Shown: positions 17,583 through 26,361, counted from the stretch's first letter. The stretch is 64,000 nt of DNA from Planctomycetota bacterium (GCA_027493625.1 JAOSKM010000002.1:62001-126000); one strand, 5' to 3'. Notes: generated by a model not told the origin, from the sequence alone. Numbers and translations: made by a program.

Positions 17583-18910
17583 TTCTTCTTCTGGGGCGCT
17601 TTGAAGATCTTGGTGCCGGGTACGCCGTCGCGCTCGTAGGTGACGACGAACTCCTCGGTGCCGGCGTTGTACTGGGTGCGCACGATGCGGCGCACGTCGC
17701 TCATGCTGGCCACTGGCTCGCCGTTGATGGCCTTGATGATGTCGCCCTTGCGCCCGCCGCGCGCGATCACGGTGTTGTCTTCGGGGATGTCGTCGCTGAT
17801 CTGGATGCCCAGCGGCTTGCCTTCGCGGTCGTGCACCACCTTGGCGTACTTGGCCAAGTCGTCGATATTCATGTTCTTGTAGTCGTCGGTGCCGATCGTC
17901 CAGGTGTCGGTGGTCGAATCGTAGGTCGACTGGCTGGGGCGCGGGTCTTCCGGCTCGATGCGCGGGTCGGGCGGCGGCTGGTCCGGCAGCTTGATCTTGT
18001 TTTCCGGGATCTTGCCGGTTTTGCCCAGCTTGCTGACGTCCGGCACCTGGAAGGCCTTGGGGTCGGGCGACAGCTTCACGTCGAAGTAGCGGTCCTTGTA
18101 CTTGGGGTCGCGCGACGGGCCGTTGATCAGCACGTGGTCCCACTCGATGCGCACAATGGTCAGGTCGTGAGCCGCCAGTTTCTGCACCTTGGTGTCCAGC
18201 GTCTTTCCCTTGGCGAACTCTTCCTTGAACTTCATGCCGGCCTGGAACAGCAGCGTGGCGTTGCCGGCCTCTTTGGAAATCACCACGGCCTTGGCCACGT
18301 CCTCGGGGCCGTACCACAGGCGCAGCAGCGTGAACTGCGAGTTTACCCACTTTTCAAGCTCGGCGGCCAGTTCGGCGTCGGTGCGCACAGGGTCGGCCTT
18401 CTCGGTGAAGTTCAGGGTATAGCTGGCCTCGGCATGCTCCGTGCCGTCGGGCAGGGTTGCGCGCACCGTGACGCTGGAGCCCTGGGGCGTGGCCTTGGTG
18501 AATTTCAGCGTGGTGGACTTGCCGCTCTTGGCGCTGAGCGAGACGCCCGCGGGCGCGGCGCCCTGGATGGCCCAGTTGTAGCTGGTCGGGTTGCCCGCGC
18601 CGCCGCTGGCGGTCAGGCTGGTGTCTTTCTCGAGGGTGCTGCCGGTCGGCGAAATCGACATGATGTCCGGGCGCTTGCGCGGCGACAGCATGGTGTCGCG
18701 GTAGTAGGCGTGGTCGGCCGTGGCGGAGGGGTCGACGGTGTCGGCCCAGGTGAGGCGCTTTTCCTTGGTGGTGGGCGTCGAGGCCTTGTCGTAGGTGTCG
18801 ATGCGATCGGTGCGGATTTCGCTCCAGATTTTGTAGCCCGCGAATGCGCCACCGGCCAACACCAGCAGGTTGGCGAGCCATATCAGCGCGGAAAGTTGCG
18901 GACCTTTCAT
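17579..18910 (-). CDS. Membrane-anchored PDZ-domain protein
   Basis: A 443-residue protein with a single N-terminal membrane segment (LIWLANLLVLAGGAFAGYKI), an Ig-like region around residues 70-155, a helical middle, a Pro-rich linker (DQPPPDPRIEPEDP) and a C-terminal PDZ domain (about 350-435) with the carboxylate-binding GGRKGDIIKAINGEPV segment. No protease domain is present, so this is a scaffold rather than HtrA. The anchor-plus-PDZ layout recalls GspC of type II secretion, but no other secretion gene is nearby. A 50-residue membrane peptide and obg lie just upstream on the same strand. The stop codon falls in a REP foot. Confidence 0.75.
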   Translation of the reverse strand: MKGPQLSALIWLANLLVLAGGAFAGYKIWSEIRTDRIDTYDKASTPTTKEKRLTWADTVDPSATADHAYYRDTMLSPRKRPDIMSISPTGSTLEKDTSLTASGGAGNPTSYNWAIQGAAPAGVSLSAKSGKSTTLKFTKATPQGSSVTVRATLPDGTEHAEASYTLNFTEKADPVRTDAELAAELEKWVNSQFTLLRLWYGPEDVAKAVVISKEAGNATLLFQAGMKFKEEFAKGKTLDTKVQKLAAHDLTIVRIEWDHVLINGPSRDPKYKDRYFDVKLSPDPKAFQVPDVSKLGKTGKIPENKIKLPDQPPPDPRIEPEDPRPSQSTYDSTTDTWTIGTDDYKNMNIDDLAKYAKVVHDREGKPLGIQISDDIPEDNTVIARGGRKGDIIKAINGEPVASMSDVRRIVRTQYNAGTEEFVVTYERDGVPGTKIFKAPQKKK

Positions 18911-18944
18911 GGGCGTTCTTATACCTGATGCGAGTGCCGGTTAG

Positions 18945-19097
18945 CTACCGGCTTACCCCAACCGCTGGTTTGACCGGCTTCCCGGCGGCCTTGCTGCCGC
19001 CATCCTGCAACAGCAGCAGACCGCCGACCACGGCGATGGCCAGCAGGCCGGCCAGGATCACCACCACCAGTCCGTTGCCCTTCTTGTTCCTGCGCAT
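18945..19097 (-). CDS. 50-residue single-pass membrane peptide
   Basis: The frame starts MRRNKKGNGLVVVILAGLLA, continues with a further 10 hydrophobic residues, and ends KPVKPAVGVSR. A basic start followed by a hydrophobic stretch of about 22 residues gives an inner-membrane anchor or signal-like peptide. GGGAGA lies five bases before the ATG. It sits between obg and the PDZ gene on the same strand, 34 nt before the PDZ start, so it may be translated in the same transcript. The function is unknown. Confidence 0.5.
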   Translation of the reverse strand: MRRNKKGNGLVVVILAGLLAIAVVGGLLLLQDGGSKAAGKPVKPAVGVSR

Positions 19098-19157
19098 GCC
19101 TTCTCCCGCACCGTCCAACCCCTGTAACGACTCTGGGGTGAATCCGTTGCAGGAAAA

Positions 19158-20270
19158 TCACGCCTGGGCGGCAAGTTCCTTCAACCTGTGATGGATGGCC
19201 CACAGCAGCTCTTTCAGGCCCTTTCCTGACACTCCGCTGATCAGCGCCACCGGCACTCCCAGCAGCTTTGAAAGCTCGGCGGCCTTTTCCTCGGCGCCCG
19301 GGATGTCGCCCTTGTTGGCCACCACCATGCGCGGCTTGGCGGCCAACACCGGGCTGTGAGCCTCCAGCTCGCCGACGATCACGTCGTGGTCGTGCCTGAG
19401 TGTCTCGGGGTCGCTTTCACTCACGTCAATCAGGTGCAGCAGCAGGCGGGTGCGCTCCACGTGACGCAGGAACTGGTGGCCCAGCCCCTTGCCCTGGGCG
19501 GCGCCCTCAATCAGGCCGGGGATGTCGGCCATCACGAAGCGGCTCTCGGGGCTCAGCTCCACGATGCCCAGGTAAGGGGAAAGCGTGGTGAAGGGGTAGG
19601 CGCCGATCTTGGGCCTGGCGGCCGTGCAGCGCGACAGCAGCGTGGATTTCCCGGCGTTGGGCAGGCCGACCAATCCGACGTCGGCGATCAGCTTGAGCTC
19701 GAGGCGCAGTCTGCGCAGCTGGCCGGGGCGGCCCTCGGTGTGCTCGGTGGGGGTCTGGTTGGTGCTGGTGGCGAAGTGCTTGTTACCCAGGCCGCCCTTG
19801 CCGCCCCGAGCCGCGACGAAACGCGCTCCGGGCTCGCTCAGGTCCGCGATCTGGACGACGTTGGTGACGGCCGGGCCCGGCTCGTAATCTTCGCCGCTGG
19901 CGCCGGCATCGGTGAAGGCTTCGGGCGGGGCGTTCGCGATGTCGAGTTCTTCGGCAGCGGGCTCAACGCTTTCGGTCAGCTCGTAAATCACGGTGCCGAC
20001 CGGCAGCTCGACGAGCTTGTCCTCACCGTTCTTGCCGTGGCAGTTGGCGCCGCGGCCGGGGCCGCCGGCCGGCGCCTTGATTTCGCGTACGTGCTGCAGG
20101 TGGTGCAGCCCGTCGAGGTGGTGGCTGGCGACGAAGACGACGCTGCCGCCCTGGCCGCCGTCGCCGCCGTCGGGACCGCCGCGGGGCACGTGGGACTCGC
20201 GCCGGAAGCTGACGCAGCCGTCACCCCCGCGCCCGCCCTTGACCGTCAACTCGTGTTCATCAACAAACAT
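19158..20270 (-). CDS. obg: Obg/CgtA GTPase, ribosome assembly
   Basis: A 370-residue Obg protein. The glycine-rich N-terminal Obg fold (MFVDEHELTVKGGRGGDGCV...GGDGGQGGSVVFVA) precedes the G domain with the P-loop GLPNAGKSTLLS (near residue 170), the DIPG switch (MADIPGLIEGA) and an NKGD base-recognition motif. Obg acts in 50S maturation and stress responses. The start at 20270 is the ATG beginning the conserved MFVDE sequence. A roughly 20-residue acidic insertion lies between the Obg fold and the G domain (ESVEPAAEELDIANAPPEAF). Confidence 0.93.
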   Translation of the reverse strand: MFVDEHELTVKGGRGGDGCVSFRRESHVPRGGPDGGDGGQGGSVVFVASHHLDGLHHLQHVREIKAPAGGPGRGANCHGKNGEDKLVELPVGTVIYELTESVEPAAEELDIANAPPEAFTDAGASGEDYEPGPAVTNVVQIADLSEPGARFVAARGGKGGLGNKHFATSTNQTPTEHTEGRPGQLRRLRLELKLIADVGLVGLPNAGKSTLLSRCTAARPKIGAYPFTTLSPYLGIVELSPESRFVMADIPGLIEGAAQGKGLGHQFLRHVERTRLLLHLIDVSESDPETLRHDHDVIVGELEAHSPVLAAKPRMVVANKGDIPGAEEKAAELSKLLGVPVALISGVSGKGLKELLWAIHHRLKELAAQA

Positions 20271-20436
20271 GGCGGGCAGGGTAGCAGCGAATCCGGAAAA
20301 CAGCAGCCCCGGCGGGCGAACGCCGCGCATCCGGGGCGTGGGGCGGCGGTCACCACGCTGTCCGGCCGGGAGACCGGCCGCTGAGCCGGGGACACCCCAT
20401 CCCGCTCAGACTGGCGTGAAGCCGCATCGCCGGCGT

Positions 20437-21702
20437 CTATGGATCGAAGCCCTGGTAGGTGGCGAAGTCGAAGGGGTTGGCGGCGCGGTCCAGCCTGATG
20501 CGTATGCGGCCGGTGATCGAACGCGTCTTGCCGCGCCGGTCGGCCAGGCCTTCAAACTCGACCTCCCACAAGTGCTCGCCGTCCTGCAGGCCGATGTAGG
20601 TGCAGTGCCGCAGCAGTTGCAACATGCCCCAGTTGCTGTCTCCGAAGTCGATCGGCGCGGCCGCGGGTGCTTTCTCGAACGCCTTCTTCAGGCGCAGCCG
20701 CGCGCCGGCCGTCGTCGGCGTCCAGGTTGCCGACGTGAAGTTCGGCGCGCGGTGGTTGATGTTCGCGCCGCCGGTTTCCAGCACCAGGTCGGCGATTGAC
20801 TTGGTTTCCTCGACCAGCTTGATCGAGAACATCACGTTGACCTGCTCGCTGTCAGGACCGAACAGCGCCTCGCGGATGCGGCCGGCCTGCTCGCGCGCCT
20901 GCGCGTATCCCTCGGGCAGTGTGGCGGCGCTCAGCCCCGCGAGGTCCGTGCTTGCCAGCGCGTCGAACTCGCGTTGCCGGCTCCAGACCGCGCCGCTGAC
21001 CGGGTTGAACAGGGCCGCGACCAGTACGGGATCGGCCTCCGTTTCCGAGGTTTCGTCGAACGGAAAGCAGGCCTTCAGCCGCGACCAGGGCTCGCGCACG
21101 TCGTTCTGCCAGTGCGCGTTGAGGCGCGCGTTCTCGGCGGCGAACGCGGATTGGAACAGGTCCAGCGCCGCGGCGTAGCCTTCACCGGCGCGGGTGTAGT
21201 CGCCCTGCTCCTCGAGCTGCCGCGCGTCCTTGAGCGCGGCCTCCGCCCGTTCGCCGTCCGGGGTCTGCGCCCCGCCGATTTTCGCGCGATAGCCGTCCCA
21301 GGCCGCCTGGCTGGTGAGCACCAGCTCGCGCTTGTCCGCGGCCTCGCGAGCGGCCTGCTTTTGATCCAGCCAGCGCGCGGCGATGAAGAAGCCGCCGACG
21401 CACACCACCAGCGCCAGCGCCAGCATCAGCAGCACCACCGGCCCGCGCCGCCAGGCTGGCGTGTGCGGCGCCGACGTGACCGCCGACTGCTGCGGCAGGC
21501 CGGAATCTTCGCCGCGCCCGAGCGCCACGTCGCGAGCGTGTCCGATCTGCCGAAGCTGCGCCTCGAACTCGTGCCGGCGCGCGGGCTCAGACTCCAGCTG
21601 CGACTGCAGCACCTCGGCGGCGGACTGGTACTTCAACTGGATGTGATCCGGCGACGCGCCGACATAGAGACCCAGCAGCTTGAATGCGGTGTCGCGGTCC
21701 AT
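20437..21702 (-). CDS. Membrane protein with J-like N-terminus and TssM/IcmF C-terminal-like domain
   Basis: The 421-residue protein begins with a J-domain-like segment (DRDTAFKLLGLYVGASPDHI, then a helix up to residue 65; the HPD motif is not seen), then one membrane segment (VVLLMLALALVVCVGGFFIA) and a coiled-coil-like stretch. The C-terminal half (WSRLKACFPFD...DPVLVAALFNPVSGAVW...FSIKLVEETKSIADLVLETG) resembles the C-terminal domain of type VI secretion TssM/IcmF. No other type VI gene is present, so this looks like a stand-alone use of that fold. The start is uncertain: ATG 21753 in the same frame is possible. Confidence 0.6.
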   Translation of the reverse strand: MDRDTAFKLLGLYVGASPDHIQLKYQSAAEVLQSQLESEPARRHEFEAQLRQIGHARDVALGRGEDSGLPQQSAVTSAPHTPAWRRGPVVLLMLALALVVCVGGFFIAARWLDQKQAAREAADKRELVLTSQAAWDGYRAKIGGAQTPDGERAEAALKDARQLEEQGDYTRAGEGYAAALDLFQSAFAAENARLNAHWQNDVREPWSRLKACFPFDETSETEADPVLVAALFNPVSGAVWSRQREFDALASTDLAGLSAATLPEGYAQAREQAGRIREALFGPDSEQVNVMFSIKLVEETKSIADLVLETGGANINHRAPNFTSATWTPTTAGARLRLKKAFEKAPAAAPIDFGDSNWGMLQLLRHCTYIGLQDGEHLWEVEFEGLADRRGKTRSITGRIRIRLDRAANPFDFATYQGFDP

Positions 21703-21802
21703 CGGCGCAGGGTACGACAGCGCGTTGGGCCTGAAAAGGCGTGGGGCAGACATCCTGTCTGCCGCCCGGTCCCGGCCGCGCGCTTGCGCTCTTGTTCTCT
21801 TG

Positions 21803-23131
21803 CTACTTGGGGATGAACACCGGGCGGTCGCGCAGGTCGCCGTCTTCCAGGTGTTCGTTGAAGCGGTACATGGTCGCGCGCGGCACGCCGTGGGCGTCGG
21901 CCAGTTCTTCCAGCGTCTGGCTGCCGTCGGCGACGATCACCTTGCACACCCGCCGCTTGTACGGCAGCAGCCAGTCGTCCCAGCTCTCGCCGCTGTCGTA
22001 GCGGATTGCCTCTCGCGGCTCCACGCCCCGCGCGCAGGCCGCGCGCACCGGCGCCAGCTCCGCGCAGCCGAGCTGCCAGAAGCTCACGGCCGGCACGCCC
22101 CAGTCCAGCCCCAGCTCCACGCGTGCCTGGATCGCGCGCAGCGACGGCAGCGCCGCCATGCGCGTGCCGTAACGCGCGGCCAGCTCGCCTTCCTGCTCCA
22201 TCCACGCGGCGTCGAAGCCCGGCTTGTCGGCCAGCGCCTTCACTTCGCGCAGCGTTACCACATCGGCGCGGGGCAGCGTGGTGTCGGCGGGCCTGGGCCA
22301 GTCGTACCCATATAGAGGAAGGCACAAGGTCAGCTTGTGGCTGTGGGCGGACCATTGCTCGAGCAGCCGCAGGAAAGCCGGCAGCGGGTAGAGCGCGCCG
22401 GGCAGGCTGCCGCGCCAGTGGTAGTCGTACATCATCAGGCGCACGGTGTAGACGTCGCGTGACTCCAGCAGGCGGCGGTAGGCGCCGCGCTGATCGGGGC
22501 GCAGGCGGCTGTCCACCGGTTGCAGCGTGAGCGACAGGCGCGCGCCCTCCGGCAGACGCGGCGAGATCTTCTCGGCCAGAGTCAGCAGCGCCTCGGCCTG
22601 GCTTGTGCCCAGGCTCTCGTAGTCGAGGTCCAGGTGGTCGCAGCCGCTGCGCGCGAACGCGGCCAGCAGGCTTTCCACGTGCTGATCCATGCCCGCCGCG
22701 CTCAGCGGCGTTTCCAGCGAGCCGCCGTGGTTGGTGACGGTCAGCCAGCGCCGCAGGTTGCCCGCGGCCGCGAGGCCTTTGGCGAGGCCGTTCTCGTCCT
22801 CCAGCTTGACGGCGCCGTCGGCGGCCACGCTGCCGTGGAAAAACAGCAGGTCGGTAAAGCCGGCCTCTCGCGCCTCGGCGGCGATCTTTGCCTCGTCGCC
22901 CCAGTAGGGTACCCAGCCCTCGATGCGGTCCAGGCTGTCCAGCGGCGTGGGCCGGCTGCGTTCGGGTGGCGCTTCGGGGTCCGCTGACGGCGTATCGTCG
23001 CCCGCGTAGAGCACGCAGCCGATGGTGGCGGCCAGCAGCAACAGGCCGAAGCCCACGCCGGCCAGGCGTGCCGTTCGGCCCTGCAGCCGCAGCTCAAAGC
23101 CACGGCCGTTACGTTTGCGACGTCGGCCCAT
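21803..23131 (-). CDS. GH18-family glycoside hydrolase-like protein, membrane anchored
   Basis: The 442-residue protein has a basic N-terminus, one membrane segment (AGVGFGLLLLAATIGCVLYA), then a TIM-barrel GH18 domain. CDHLDLDYESLG fits the GH18 signature DxxDxDxE, with the catalytic Glu near residue 190, and YTVRLMMYDYHWRG and LPLYGYDW match later GH18 strands. The closest general type is the chitinase-like peptidoglycan hydrolases such as YaaH. The C-terminal 45 residues (ADGSQTLEELADAHGVPRAT) look like a LysM unit, which supports action on peptidoglycan or chitin-like glycans. Confidence 0.78.
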   Translation of the reverse strand: MGRRRKRNGRGFELRLQGRTARLAGVGFGLLLLAATIGCVLYAGDDTPSADPEAPPERSRPTPLDSLDRIEGWVPYWGDEAKIAAEAREAGFTDLLFFHGSVAADGAVKLEDENGLAKGLAAAGNLRRWLTVTNHGGSLETPLSAAGMDQHVESLLAAFARSGCDHLDLDYESLGTSQAEALLTLAEKISPRLPEGARLSLTLQPVDSRLRPDQRGAYRRLLESRDVYTVRLMMYDYHWRGSLPGALYPLPAFLRLLEQWSAHSHKLTLCLPLYGYDWPRPADTTLPRADVVTLREVKALADKPGFDAAWMEQEGELAARYGTRMAALPSLRAIQARVELGLDWGVPAVSFWQLGCAELAPVRAACARGVEPREAIRYDSGESWDDWLLPYKRRVCKVIVADGSQTLEELADAHGVPRATMYRFNEHLEDGDLRDRPVFIPK

Positions 23132-23215
23132 GCAACCCCGGGGGGACTATCGGCATTGGAGCGGAAGCGGATTCAGCGGATCGTGTGATTCGCGGCGTTT
23201 TGTGTGTGGCAGGAA

Positions 23216-23314
23216 CAGCGAATTACCAATAACCAATTACCAATTGCCAATTAGGCGTGGATCGGCCAACGCAGACCAATTGGTAATTGAAAATTGGTTA
23301 TTGGTAATTTGCTG
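23216..23314. repeat. Inverted pair of heptamer arrays (ACCAATT)n
   Basis: The left arm is built of ACCAATA/ACCAATT/GCCAATT units (23216-23253). The right arm (23275-23314) is its near-complement, so about 38 bp can fold back around a 21-bp loop. It lies between the GH18 and plsC genes. Position and form match the array at 47556-47649. Confidence 0.7.
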
Positions 23315-23347
23315 TTAAACCCGCAGTCGACCTGCGGTGTCGCGCCC

Positions 23348-24169
23348 CTAAGCGCTCAGCCTTGCCCGCGCTTCTTCATAACGCGCTTCGCGCTGCTTGA
23401 TCGGGCTCTGCTCTGACTGGCTCAGCGGGTCGCCTTCGATCACCTTCTGCTCGATGTTGCGCTGGTTTTCATCCATGCGCTCGAGGATCGGCCCGTTGAT
23501 GATCTGGCGGATCTGCTCCGCCACCGTCTCCTGCCATTCCTTGTCTCGCGCGCCGTCCGGCATGTCGGCCGTGTACTGCTCATAGCTCAGCGGCGCATGG
23601 ATCTTGATGTGGTGCTTCCGGAACAACCGCGGCCGCCACGAGCTGCGCGGCCAGAATTCGCCGGCCGTGACAAACGTGATGGGCAGGATGGTCGCCTTGG
23701 TGGCGAACGCGGCGCGCAGGGCGCCCGGCTTCCAGGGGCCCATCAGGCGGCCCGTGGAGCGGCTGCCTTCCGGGAACACGCCGGCGGCGGCGCCGGATTT
23801 CAGGATGTGCAGCAGCGTGTGGTACGGGCCGCGCCCCGGGTTCTCGCGGTTCACCGGGTAGGCCTTGTAGGTCTTGGTAAAGAAGCGCACGACCGGTATG
23901 TGGAACAGCTTGTGCCAGGCCATGATCGAGACGTCGCGGTCGGCGAAGTAGATCATCACGCAGACCAGCGAGGGCGGCTCCAGGAAGCTGGGGTGGTTGG
24001 CGACCACCAGCAGGCCGCCGTCGCGCGGTATGTTCTCGGTGCCCTCGACCTTCCAGAAGAACAGCACGCGGCCGATGGCTGCGGCCAGATGCACGGCGGT
24101 GTGATAGATCCAGCCGCGCCAGCCGGTGGGGCGGGTCTGGTCAACGAGGACGTAATCGTCGCGGCTCAT
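23348..24169 (-). CDS. plsC: 1-acyl-sn-glycerol-3-phosphate acyltransferase-like protein
   Basis: A 273-residue PlsC-family acyltransferase, which adds the second acyl chain in phosphatidic acid synthesis. Motif 1 reads VVANHPSFLEPPS: the catalytic His is present, but the HX4D aspartate is a glutamate (HPSFLE). Motif 3 is normal (GVFPEGSRSTGRLMGPWKPG). A hydrophobic segment (YHTAVHLAAAIGRVLFFW) precedes motif 1, as usual for a membrane-associated enzyme. The gene starts 18 nt from an ATAAC-N3-GTTAT palindrome like those before the C45 gene at 56.4 kb. Confidence 0.83.
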   Translation of the reverse strand: MSRDDYVLVDQTRPTGWRGWIYHTAVHLAAAIGRVLFFWKVEGTENIPRDGGLLVVANHPSFLEPPSLVCVMIYFADRDVSIMAWHKLFHIPVVRFFTKTYKAYPVNRENPGRGPYHTLLHILKSGAAAGVFPEGSRSTGRLMGPWKPGALRAAFATKATILPITFVTAGEFWPRSSWRPRLFRKHHIKIHAPLSYEQYTADMPDGARDKEWQETVAEQIRQIINGPILERMDENQRNIEQKVIEGDPLSQSEQSPIKQREARYEEARARLSA

Positions 24170-24187
24170 GGAACCTAGTCAATACTA

Positions 24188-24200
24188 ATAACTACGTTAT
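24188..24200. promoter_or_regulatory. Operator-like palindrome ATAAC-TAC-GTTAT before plsC
   Basis: ATAACTACGTTAT shares the 5-3-5 plan ATAAC-N3-GTTAT with two sites before the C45 acyltransferase gene (56385, 56404). It lies between plsC and the divergent NADAR remnant, in an AT-rich patch. A weak minus-strand promoter (TTGATT, 17 bp, TTACAT) precedes it. Confidence 0.45.
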
Positions 24201-24282
24201 GTAAATACCCTCGTGTGCACGAATCAAACATCGCCGCAACTTCTTCGTCCACCGCGTCGTTCTGTGTGCAGGGATGCAGACC

Positions 24283-24723
24283 ATGGCGATCTACTTCTAC
24301 GGGCGCACCGACAAATGGGGCGAGTTCAGCAACTTTGCCCACTTCCCGTTCCATCTCGACGGCAAGACCTGGCCAACCAGCGAGCACTACTTCCAGGCCA
24401 TGAAGTTCGCGGGTACAGGCCACGAAGATGAAATCCGCCAGGCGAAGCGCCCCAACGACGCGGCCCGCATGGGACGCCAGCGTTCACGCCCCCTGCGCAA
24501 AGACTGGGAGAGCGCAAAAGACGACATCATGCGCAAGGCAGTGTGGGCAAAGTTCACCACACACCCGGCCCTGAAAGCGCTGCTGCTCTCGACTGGCAAC
24601 GAAGACATCGTCGAGAACGCCCCGGGCGACTGCTAGTGGGGCTGCGGCGCTGACGGCAGCGGCCGTAACATGCTGGGCCGCATCCTGGTCGAAACCCGCG
24701 CACGCCTGCGAGCCGAGGCCTGA
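24283..24723 (+). pseudogene. NADAR/YbiA-like N-glycosidase, broken by a nonsense codon
   Basis: The first 117 codons encode a NADAR domain (MAIYFYGRTDKWGEFSNFAH, TWPTSEHYFQAMKF), a family that hydrolyses ADP-ribosyl or riboflavin-pathway N-glycosides. A TAG at 24634-24636 interrupts the conserved C-terminal block. Reading through in the same frame gives WGCGADGSGRNMLGRILVET and stops at TGA 24721. Family members have Tyr at this position (DxYWGxGxDGxGxNxLG), so TAC or TAT to TAG is the likely change. The missing block contributes to the active site, so the product is probably inactive. The ATG at 24283 is preferred to 24274, because AGGGA is better spaced. Confidence 0.75.
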
Positions 24724-24790
24724 GCCCACGCGCGAAAGCGGTCACAGACCCGCCGCTTCGCGTTTGCGGCGCTGGTGCTATACCGTGGCC

Positions 24791-26206
24791 ATGAAGCACG
24801 TGGTGGTGATCGGTGGCGGCATCAGCGGGCTGACGGCGGCGTACCGCCTGCACAAAGCGGGCGTGCGCGTCACGCTGCTTGAGGCTTCGGACCACCTGGG
24901 CGGCGTGATCGGCACCGTGCATCGCGACGGCTGCCTGCTGGAAACCGGTCCCGACTGCTGGGCCTCGAACAAGCCGGCCGCGCTGGAGCTCGCCAACGAG
25001 CTCGGCCTCGCCGATCAGGTGATCGGCACGCGCGAAGGCGTGCGGCGCAGCTTCATCCTGCACCACGGCACGCTGCAGCGCCTGCCCGAAGGCTTCTTCC
25101 TGATCAGCCCCATGTCGATCAAGGCGTTGCTGAAAACCCCGATCCTGAGCTGGCCCGGCAAGCTGCGCATGGCGCTGGAGCTGATCGAGGGCGTTCGCCA
25201 CGACGACAGCGACGAGTCGCTGGCAGATTTCGTGCGCCGCCGCTTCGGCCGCGAAGCGCTTGAGCGCATTGCGCAGCCGATGATCGCGGGCATCTACACC
25301 GCAGACCCCGAGAAACTCAGCCTGAAGGCCACCTTCCCCGCCTTCATCGAGATGGAGCGTTCCGAAGGCAGCGTGATCAAGGCACTGAGGAAACGCGCGA
25401 AGAAAGAACGCGCCAAGGCGCCCAGCGGCGGCGAAGTCAGCAAGGCCGCCGGCCCGCGTTACGGCCTGTTCGTAACCTTCAAGAACGGCCTCAGCACATT
25501 GCCCGACGCGCTGGCGGCGGCGCTGCCGGAAGGCGCCATCCGCAAGGGCGCGCGCGTGACGAGCCTGACCCGGCAGGACGCGGGCTGGAGCGTGCAGCTC
25601 GAAAACGAGTCACTGGCCGCCGACGCCGTGGTGCTGGCGCTGCCGGCACACGCCTCGGCGGCGCTGCTGCGCGACACGGACGCGCCGCTGGCCGACGCGC
25701 TCAGCGCCATCGAGTACGCCGGCGCCGCGGTGGTGAATTTCATCTTCGAGCGCGCGCAGATCGCCCATGCCATGGACGGCATCGGCGCGGTGATTCCGGC
25801 CGTTGAAAAGCGCCGCATCGTGGCGTTCAGTTTCAGCAGCGTGAAGTTCGAAGGCCGCGCGCCGGAGGGCAAGGCGGTGGTGCGCGTGTTTATGGGCGGG
25901 GCGCTGCAGCCGGAGATCGCGCGCATGGGCCCCGAGCAGCAGACGCAGGTGGCGCTGGAAGAGTTGCGCGATCTGGTGAGCATCACGGGCGAGCCGCTGT
26001 TTTCGCTGGCGGGTTCACACCAGGGCGCGATGGCGCAGTATCACGTCGGCCACCTGGAGCGCGTGGCAAAGATCCGCGAGCTGGCGCGGCCTTACACCAG
26101 CCTGGCGATCGCAGGCAATGGCTTCAACGGCGTGGGCATCCCGGACTGCATCCGCAACGCCAACGAGTCGTGCGCTGCGCTGCTGAAACATCTGAACCCG
26201 GCCTGA
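24791..26206 (+). CDS. hemY: Protoporphyrinogen/coproporphyrinogen oxidase
   Basis: The 471-residue FAD enzyme of heme synthesis oxidises a porphyrinogen to the porphyrin. The N-terminal FAD loop HVVVIGGGISGLTAAYRL is followed by LLEASDHLGGVIGT and ETGPDCW, all typical of HemY/HemG. The C-terminal FAD motif (SLAIAGNGFNGVGIPDCIRN) is intact. Substrate choice between protoporphyrinogen and coproporphyrinogen cannot be read from the sequence. No other heme gene adjoins it. A 608-bp non-coding stretch with hairpins follows. Confidence 0.9.
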   Translation: MKHVVVIGGGISGLTAAYRLHKAGVRVTLLEASDHLGGVIGTVHRDGCLLETGPDCWASNKPAALELANELGLADQVIGTREGVRRSFILHHGTLQRLPEGFFLISPMSIKALLKTPILSWPGKLRMALELIEGVRHDDSDESLADFVRRRFGREALERIAQPMIAGIYTADPEKLSLKATFPAFIEMERSEGSVIKALRKRAKKERAKAPSGGEVSKAAGPRYGLFVTFKNGLSTLPDALAAALPEGAIRKGARVTSLTRQDAGWSVQLENESLAADAVVLALPAHASAALLRDTDAPLADALSAIEYAGAAVVNFIFERAQIAHAMDGIGAVIPAVEKRRIVAFSFSSVKFEGRAPEGKAVVRVFMGGALQPEIARMGPEQQTQVALEELRDLVSITGEPLFSLAGSHQGAMAQYHVGHLERVAKIRELARPYTSLAIAGNGFNGVGIPDCIRNANESCAALLKHLNPA

Positions 26207-26246
26207 CACCGATTCGAATCACCTTCTTGGGTTTGTGCGCTCACCA

Positions 26247-26361
26247 ACTGCGACACGCGAAGACGTAAAGGGCGCGAAGATCGCGAAGTTAAGGCCTTCT
26301 TCAAGCAGTTCTTCGCGTCCTTCGCGCAATCTTCGCGCCTTCGCGTGAGGCAGTTGAAAGA
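26247..26361. repeat. Imperfect inverted repeat of GCGAAG units
   Basis: CAACTGC...ACGCGAAG...GCGCGAAGAT...GCGAAG is mirrored by CTTCGCG...ATCTTCGCG...CTTCGCGT...GGCAGTTG about 45 bp later. It is non-coding and follows hemY. CGAAG-rich inverted repeats of this kind are widespread, and no function is known. Confidence 0.5.

Noticed and set aside
20437-21702. A type VI secretion locus
   Set aside because: Only one TssM-like domain is present. None of TssB, TssC, Hcp, VgrG or ClpV is seen in the window.
23216-23314. CRISPR-like short repeats at the heptamer arrays
   Set aside because: Units are 7 bp without spacers and form one inverted pair; there is no cas gene.
17196-24636. Stop-codon reassignment (TGA as Trp, TAG as Tyr)
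   Set aside because: Each case involves a different codon and amino acid, while many normal genes here end in TGA and TAG. Nonsense mutations are simpler.
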